Positions 5,916 through 10,032 of a DNA stretch of 10,032 nucleotides are shown here, piece by piece; the first letter of the stretch is position 1, and each line of letters starts with the position of its first letter. The stretch is from Paracoccaceae bacterium (GTDB lineage Bacteria > Pseudomonadota > Alphaproteobacteria > Rhodobacterales > Rhodobacteraceae): positions 1 to 10,032 of the forward strand of contig DAOUQK010000111.1 of assembly GCA_030625695.1 (NCBI GenBank), given 5' to 3'. Made by a program: the position numbers and the translations under genes. The notes under the pieces are model-generated. The model did not search any database, had not been told where the DNA came from, and saw only the letters and a program-made list of their open reading frames with translations.

Positions 5916-6763
5916 GCGCCTTCCAGTGCCAAAGCGGCTTGGGCCGCTTCGCCTTCCAGAACCACCCAATCGGGCACGTCATTATCCCATTCGACCAGCA
6001 CTGGCTTGGGTCCGGTGGCGGCCAGGGTATAGTCTAAAAGCGTCCAAACCGGGTCTGCAACCAAAGCCGCATGATTGTCGATCAATAATGGCGCGTCATG
6101 GTCATCCTTATCCACTTCGTGCCCACCGAGATGGATTTCTCTTACTTTATCAGTGGGATAGGCGTCAATATATCCTTCAGGCGAAAACCCCAGATTGGTG
6201 GCTGAGACAAATACATTGTTCACGTCCAGCAACAATCCACAGCCGGTACGCCGGGCGACTTCGTCAAGGAACGCAGGTTCCTCCCATGTACTGCTGGCAA
6301 AATTCAGATAGCTTGAGGGGTTTTCCAGCAGCATTTGCTGCCCCAGAACCTCTTGCACCAGGTCAATGTGATCGCAGACATGGGCAAGGGTGGTATCGGT
6401 ATATGGCAATGGCAGCAGGTCATTCAGGAACTGCCCATCGTGGGTAGACCAGGCCAGATGTTCGGAAAAGATCGCCGGTTGCAGCCAACCAATCAGATGT
6501 TTCAGTCGGGCAAGATGGGCGGGGTCAAGCGGGGTTTCACCGCCAATTGACAGGCCAACTCCGTGCACTGAAATGGCAAAATCTTGCCGCAGCTGGCGCA
6601 GTTGCGCCAAGGGTCGCCCGCCATCGCCCATATAGTTTTCGGCGTGTATTTCCAGCCAGGAAACCGCGCCTGGGTGTTCAATCAAATCATTGAAATGCTG
6701 AGGTTTATAGCCAACCCCAGCGGTGTTGGGCAAAGGAGAAAAGTCAGGTTTTTCACTCTGCAT
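5912..6763 (-). CDS. bufB: DUF692 multinuclear non-heme iron oxidative enzyme (BufB/HvfB/MbnB type)
   Basis: A 283-residue TIM-barrel enzyme of the MNIO (DUF692) family, which uses two or three iron ions and oxygen to convert precursor cysteines into oxazolone/thioamide or thiooxazole groups. The polar residues expected around the metal site are present: E38 and E42 in WLEIHAEN, H67 in SVHGVGLSIGG, H102 in SEHLAW, E147/N148 in LLENPSSY, D180/N183 in LLLDVNN, H211 and H215 in EIHLGGHE, and E258 in LVEWD. Nothing essential appears missing. Start: the ATG at 6763 (MQSEKPDF) is preferred; an in-frame TTG at 6787 is possible, and neither has a strong ribosome binding site. It follows bufA by 76 nt, a gap holding a stem-loop, and overlaps bufC by 4 nt. 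Cytoplasmic. Inferred substrate: the BufA precursor encoded next door. Confidence 0.93.
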   Translation of the reverse strand: MQSEKPDFSPLPNTAGVGYKPQHFNDLIEHPGAVSWLEIHAENYMGDGGRPLAQLRQLRQDFAISVHGVGLSIGGETPLDPAHLARLKHLIGWLQPAIFSEHLAWSTHDGQFLNDLLPLPYTDTTLAHVCDHIDLVQEVLGQQMLLENPSSYLNFASSTWEEPAFLDEVARRTGCGLLLDVNNVFVSATNLGFSPEGYIDAYPTDKVREIHLGGHEVDKDDHDAPLLIDNHAALVADPVWTLLDYTLAATGPKPVLVEWDNDVPDWVVLEGEAAQAALALEGA

Positions 6764-6795
6764 GACACGGCTTTCAATGGATCGCAATGCAACGG

Positions 6796-6818
6796 GTAGG
6801 GGCGCAACCCGCCCTTAC
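6796..6818 (-). promoter_or_regulatory. Intercistronic stem-loop between bufA and bufB
   Basis: In the operon mRNA, GUAAGGGC and GCCCCUAC form an 8 bp stem with one mismatch around a 7 nt loop, 21 nt after the bufA stop. No U-tract follows. Such a structure could protect the bufA message or partly stop transcription, giving more precursor than enzyme. Function inferred. Confidence 0.4.
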
Positions 6819-6839
6819 TCAACCCATACCGCCCACCGT

Positions 6840-7142
6840 TTAGGCGGGCAAGTCCCGCTTGAGCAGGCCAAGCGAGCCGTGGCGCGTTGTGCCGTCTGCC
6901 ATGGCCGGCAATTCCAGCGTTTCGCACGATCCGGCATCGACCAAAGTCCACGCATTGCCTTGATAATCAACCACCGAGGTGCCGGCGCAGGTTGTGCCGG
7001 GTCCGGCGGCGCAATCGTTTTGCCCGGCCACGGAAACGCCATAACATTTTTCTTTTGATTGCGCGGCAACGCTTGTGGCCTGTGCTGCCAATGCGGCGGC
7101 CACGGCGCTGGCGACGGCGAGGGTCTTAACTGCTGTAGACAT
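6840..7142 (-). CDS. bufA: DUF2282 bufferin-type RiPP precursor
   Basis: A 100-residue secreted precursor. Residues 1-27 are a Sec signal peptide (lysine, a long alanine/valine core, probable cleavage VAA|QS). The mature part holds exactly four cysteines: C33 in EKCYGV, C44 in NDCAAG, C52 in TTCAGTS, C73 in AGSC, in the standard DUF2282 framework with DYQGNAWTLV. In the Caulobacter bufferins, as I recall that work, some of these cysteines become thiooxazoles, and the exported product binds copper and protects the cell. That chemistry is carried over here from the family and is not shown by sequence. The ATG at 7142 follows AAAGGA with a 9 nt spacer. First gene of the bufA-bufB-bufC-doxX operon, with its own upstream region after the thrS hairpin. 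Older annotations call such genes 'DUF2282 membrane protein'; the hydrophobic segment is only the signal peptide. Confidence 0.92.
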   Translation of the reverse strand: MSTAVKTLAVASAVAAALAAQATSVAAQSKEKCYGVSVAGQNDCAAGPGTTCAGTSVVDYQGNAWTLVDAGSCETLELPAMADGTTRHGSLGLLKRDLPA

Positions 7143-7181
7143 TTCAATTTGTCCTTTGTTGCGAAAAATGTGTCACGTCTT

Positions 7182-7261
7182 GATTGTTACAATATAAGGG
7201 TGCGCGCACTGTGATTGAAGACACGAGCGCGTGCCTCACGCAGGCGTCACCGATTGTGACA
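7182..7261. promoter_or_regulatory. Repeated dyad motif in the bufA upstream region
   Basis: GATTGTTACA (7182-7191) and GATTGTGACA (7252-7261) match at 9 of 10 positions and lie 70 bp apart. Each is part of a dyad: ATTGT-T-ACAAT (7183-7193) overlaps the predicted -10 region, and GTCAC-N5-GTGAC (7246-7260) lies upstream of the -35. Candidate binding sites for a regulator; the protein is not identified. Confidence 0.35.
7191..7219 (-). promoter_or_regulatory. Predicted bufA promoter
   Basis: Reading the minus strand: TTCAAT (7219-7214), a 17 bp spacer, then TATATT (7196-7191). The -10 matches the housekeeping consensus at 5 of 6 positions, the -35 only at 3, which suits a regulated promoter. 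Transcription would start ~40 nt before the bufA ATG. No convincing match to a GTAACC/CGAA-type ECF promoter was found. Confidence 0.4.
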
Positions 7262-7314
7262 GCATTTCATTACCTAAGGTATTGTAATAATACGTGAATT
7301 AAATGGCGTGGTGC

Positions 7315-7341
7315 AACCCGGTCGATTTTTCAGACCGGGTT
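7315..7341 (-). terminator. Hairpin after thrS, probable terminator
   Basis: AACCCGGTC (7315-7323) and GACCGGGTT (7333-7341) form a perfect 9 bp stem with a 9 nt loop, 19 nt after the thrS stop. No run of U follows on either strand, so termination may be weak or Rho-assisted. It separates thrS from the bufA promoter region. Confidence 0.55.
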
Positions 7342-7360
7342 AACCCATGAATCTACTGGA

Positions 7361-9322
7361 CTATTTCAGCAAATCCGGTGGTGTCGCTTCTCTTCCCAAC
7401 GCCTCTGTTACTTCGCTTAACGCCACCACAGAGGTGCGTTTATCGCCCAAACGGCGCAGGGTAACGGTGCGATCTTCCACCTCGCGGCCACCCACGGCCA
7501 GGATCACCGGGACCTTGCCAACCGAGTGTTCACGCACCTTGTAATTAATCTTTTCATTGCGGGTGTCGGCCTCGGCACGCACACCGGCGGCTTGCAATTC
7601 GGTCACCACTTCGGACACATAGTCGTCCGCATCCGAGGTGATCGAGGCCACAACAACCTGACGCGGAGCCAGCCAGAATGGCAGTTTCCCGGCATGGGTT
7701 TCGATCAATATGCCGATAAACCGTTCAAACGAACCAAGGCAGGCGCGGTGCAGCATATAGGGGCGGTGTTTCGCGCCGTCTTCACCGATATAGGTCGCAT
7801 CAAGGCGCTCGGGCAGGTTCGGGTCGACCTGAAAGGTGCCACATTGCCATTCCCGGCCAATCGCATCGGTCAGTTTGAAGTCCAGTTTTGGCCCATAAAA
7901 CGCGCCTTCTCCGGGGTCGAGCGTATAGGGGTAGCCGGTGGCCTTGATCGCGTTTTCCAGCGCGTTTTCAACGTGATCCCAACTTTCTTCGCTGCCGACC
8001 CGTTTTTCCGGGCGAGTGGCGAACATGATTTCGAACTTCTCGAAACCCAAATCTTTATAGACGCTGGCCAGAAATTCGATGAACTTGGCACATTCGGCTT
8101 CGATCTGATCTTCGGTGCAGAAAATATGCGCGTCATCCTGGGTAAACCCACGCACCCGCATGATCCCGTGCAATGCGCCTGATGGCTCATACCGGTTGCA
8201 CGACCCGAATTCGGCCAACCGCAGGGGCAGGTCCCGGTAAGATTTCAGACCTTGGTTGAATATCTGCACATGGCACGGACAATTCATCGGTTTTAACGCG
8301 TTAATCGCCTTTTCGCGCGCGTGTTCCTCATCGACCTCGACGATGAACATATGTTCCTGATATTTGTCCCAATGCCCCGAGGCGATCCACAGCTTGCGGT
8401 CAACCACCTGCGGTGTGTTCACTTCCTGGTAGCCATCGGCGCGCTGTTTGCGGCGCATATAGTCCTGGAGTTCGGTGTAGATGGTCCAGCCATCGGGGTG
8501 CCAGAATACCTGACCGGGGGCCTCTTCCTGCATGTGGAACAGGTTCATCTCGCGGCCCAGCTTGCGGTGGTCCCGCTTGGCGGCCTCTTCCAGCATGAAC
8601 AGGTGCTTTTTCAGCTTTTCCCTGTTGGTGAAGGCGACGCCGTAAATTCGCTGCAACATGGCGCGGTTGGAATCGCCACGCCAATAGGCGCCGGCAATCG
8701 ACATCAGTTTGAAACTATCGCCCGGCACCTGCCCGGTATGTTGTAAATGCGGGCCACGACACAGGTCCTGCCAGTCACCGTGCCAGTACATGCGCAGGGG
8801 TTCATCGCCGGGAATGGCGTCAATCAGTTCGACTTTATAAGGTTCGCCATTGTCGGTATAATGTTGAGCGGCACGGGCGCGGTCCCAGATTTCGGTGCGC
8901 ACGGGTTCACGCTTGTTGATGATTTCCTTCATCTTTTTCTCGATCAGCCCAAGGTCTTCGGGGGTGAACGGTTCTTTGCGGTCAAAATCGTAATACCAAC
9001 CGTGCTGAATGACCGGGCCGATGGTGACTTGGGTATCAGGCCAAAGTTCTTGCACCGCGCGGGCCATGATATGTGCGAGGTCATGGCGCACAAGTTCGTT
9101 GGCCTGTTCTTCGTCCTTCATGGTGTGAAGGGCGATGGTCGCATCCGTATTAATTGGCCATTGCAGGTCCCAATGGACCCCGTCAACGGTGGCACTGATG
9201 GCTTTTTTGGCCAGTGAATTGGAAATGTCGGCCGCGACCTGCGCCGGGGTGACCCCGGCGTCATAGGTGCGTGCATTGCCATCGGGAAAAGTAAGGGAAA
9301 CAGTTTGAGATTTTGCGGCCAT
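7361..9322 (-). CDS. thrS: Threonine--tRNA ligase
   Basis: Class II aminoacyl-tRNA synthetase that charges tRNA-Thr; essential and cytoplasmic. The 653-residue protein is complete (E. coli enzyme: 642). Domains in order: TGS (1-~65); the editing domain with H80 and H84 (HDLAH) and C188/H192 (DLCRGPH); the catalytic core with zinc ligands C348 (MNCPC), H399 (DDAHIF) and H525 (MLHRA), motif 2 at ~373-397 and motif 3 at ~529-541 (LGSFERFIGILIE); and a C-terminal anticodon-binding domain from ~555. Start: AGGAG lies 9 nt before the ATG at 9322 but only 3 nt before an in-frame ATG at 9328, so 9322 (MAAKSQTV) is preferred. A single gene, divergent from the creatininase-like gene. No T-box or leader attenuator is visible. 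Confidence 0.97.
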   Translation of the reverse strand: MAAKSQTVSLTFPDGNARTYDAGVTPAQVAADISNSLAKKAISATVDGVHWDLQWPINTDATIALHTMKDEEQANELVRHDLAHIMARAVQELWPDTQVTIGPVIQHGWYYDFDRKEPFTPEDLGLIEKKMKEIINKREPVRTEIWDRARAAQHYTDNGEPYKVELIDAIPGDEPLRMYWHGDWQDLCRGPHLQHTGQVPGDSFKLMSIAGAYWRGDSNRAMLQRIYGVAFTNREKLKKHLFMLEEAAKRDHRKLGREMNLFHMQEEAPGQVFWHPDGWTIYTELQDYMRRKQRADGYQEVNTPQVVDRKLWIASGHWDKYQEHMFIVEVDEEHAREKAINALKPMNCPCHVQIFNQGLKSYRDLPLRLAEFGSCNRYEPSGALHGIMRVRGFTQDDAHIFCTEDQIEAECAKFIEFLASVYKDLGFEKFEIMFATRPEKRVGSEESWDHVENALENAIKATGYPYTLDPGEGAFYGPKLDFKLTDAIGREWQCGTFQVDPNLPERLDATYIGEDGAKHRPYMLHRACLGSFERFIGILIETHAGKLPFWLAPRQVVVASITSDADDYVSEVVTELQAAGVRAEADTRNEKINYKVREHSVGKVPVILAVGGREVEDRTVTLRRLGDKRTSVVALSEVTEALGREATPPDLLK

Positions 9323-9385
9323 TTGCATAGGCTCCTCGTCGGTTTGGCGCCCACTGAACGCCCGGTTGCGGGTATGTATTGCGCC

Positions 9386-9413
9386 TGTTTACCCATTGGT
9401 CCGGGCTTGTCAA
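9386..9413 (-). promoter_or_regulatory. Predicted thrS promoter
   Basis: On the minus strand a perfect TTGACA (9413-9408) is followed after 16 bp by TAAACA (9391-9386), about 64 nt before the thrS start. The same bases read TTGTCA on the plus strand and could serve as a weak -35 for the divergent gene at 9491. Confidence 0.4.
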
Positions 9414-9490
9414 TTGCCAGAACGCATGCAGTATGGAACCGGGGCCGAAATGAAGCCTTCCATCCTGAAAACCGCAAAAGGTATATTAAG

Positions 9491-10032
9491 ATGCCCGAAG
9501 TCGATTGGTCCCGAATGAAAGCACAAGAGCTTCGCGCGCTGGCGGCGCAAAATGCGGTTGTGATCCTGCCGATTGCCTCGATTGAACAGCACGGGCCGCA
9601 TCTGCCGGTGATGACCGATACACGATTGGGTCAGGAGGTGGCGCACCGGGCCGCGCGTATGGTTTATGATCGTCGTCCAACGGTGGTGACGCCGGTGGTC
9701 TGGTCTGGTCTGTCCGAGGCGGGGGAGGATATGAACGATCTGTTGGAAGATCAGGGCGGGATGATGCATGCCTGCGAGGCGGAAACGTCGATGATGGTGG
9801 CCTGTCAGAGCGATCTGGTGGACAGCTCTGGTCTGGCCAGTCTGGCCAGCGATGATGGGTTGGGGGCGGGTTTCCTTAAGGCCGGCAAGGCATCTTATCG
9901 GTGGCGGTCATTTTCCCATATTACTGCCAATGGTGTGGCTGGAAACCCGATAAGGGCCAACGCAGAAAAAGGTGAAAAGTTGATAGAGGTCAGCGCCGAG
10001 GCCCTTGCCAATCTTATCGCTGACCCGGCCAC
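9491..10032 (+). CDS. Creatininase-family protein lacking its central metal-binding block, 3' end outside window
   Basis: Member of the creatininase/creatinine amidohydrolase family, which are metal-dependent amidohydrolases of ~250-270 residues. The start is ATG at 9491 with AAAGG 9 nt upstream; 180 codons are visible and the frame is open at the right edge. The N-terminal part is well conserved: ILPIASIEQHGPHLPVMTD (25-43) carries the expected ligands E32, H34 and D43, followed by VVTPVVWSGLSE. From residue ~76 the sequence jumps directly to EDMNDLLEDQGGMMHACEAETSMM. Relatives have ~75-80 residues in between, holding the HHMPFGGT-type segment and the N-x-HGGN metal-binding motif. The C-terminal part (ASYRWRSF, NGVAGNPIRANAEKGE) is normal. 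The loss is in frame, so a protein of ~185-190 residues may be made, but hydrolase activity is unlikely. It may be a pseudogene or a new binding protein; a local assembly error is also possible. Confidence 0.8.
   Translation, partial: MPEVDWSRMKAQELRALAAQNAVVILPIASIEQHGPHLPVMTDTRLGQEVAHRAARMVYDRRPTVVTPVVWSGLSEAGEDMNDLLEDQGGMMHACEAETSMMVACQSDLVDSSGLASLASDDGLGAGFLKAGKASYRWRSFSHITANGVAGNPIRANAEKGEKLIEVSAEALANLIADPA

Noticed and set aside
7526..8182. Long plus-strand open frame of 218 codons opposite thrS
   Set aside because: It lies wholly antisense to a strongly conserved thrS and shows no domain pattern; GC-rich coding DNA gives such shadows.
7361..9322. The unusual MNCPCHV zinc motif of ThrRS as a mutation
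   Set aside because: The zinc ligand C348 is intact, and I recall cysteine in place of glycine after the proline from related alphaproteobacterial ThrRS sequences.
9450..9518. 22-codon ORF MKPSILKTAKGILRCPKSIG.. overlapping the creatininase start
   Set aside because: No ribosome binding site, overlaps in another frame, and no known pattern.

Overview
The window looks like the chromosome of an alphaproteobacterium of the Rhodobacteraceae (roseobacter group). The evidence is the GC-rich coding bias, the long DeoC next to a two-domain aldehyde dehydrogenase, the style of the ThrRS and CspA proteins, and transposase remnants of kinds common in that family. This assignment is inference from protein style, not from a marker gene.

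Layout, left to right. Positions 1-2597 (minus strand) hold a deoxyribose catabolism pair, deoC followed 6 nt later by an aldehyde dehydrogenase that runs off the left edge. DeoC splits deoxyribose-5-phosphate into glyceraldehyde-3-phosphate and acetaldehyde; the dehydrogenase probably oxidises the aldehyde. Positions 2694-3896 are a graveyard of two decayed transposases placed head to head: an IS5-type gene on the minus strand and an IS66-type tnpC on the plus strand. Each is interrupted, shortly before its first catalytic aspartate, by a 34-41 bp palindromic insert. The two inserts clearly resemble each other.

A cold-shock gene (minus) starts at 4103 and ends exactly where the IS66 homology ends. 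Divergent from it is a small ArsC/Spx-type thioredoxin-fold gene (4322-4639, plus), which overlaps convergently with the next operon. Positions 4626-7142 (minus) hold a four-gene bufferin-type RiPP operon: a secreted DUF2282 precursor with four cysteines (bufA), a DUF692 MNIO enzyme (bufB), a DUF2063 partner protein (bufC) and a DoxX membrane protein. BufB and BufC are expected to modify cysteines of BufA in the cytoplasm before export; related products bind copper in the periplasm. The bufA upstream region has a plausible promoter and a repeated dyad motif.

Upstream of that operon is thrS (7361-9322, minus), which ends in a perfect hairpin. Divergent from thrS, at 9491, is a creatininase-family gene whose open frame lacks the central metal-binding block. 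It runs to the right edge.

The observations most worth following are the paired palindromic inserts in two unrelated transposase genes, the bufferin operon with its promoter dyads, and the in-frame core deletion of the creatininase-like gene.
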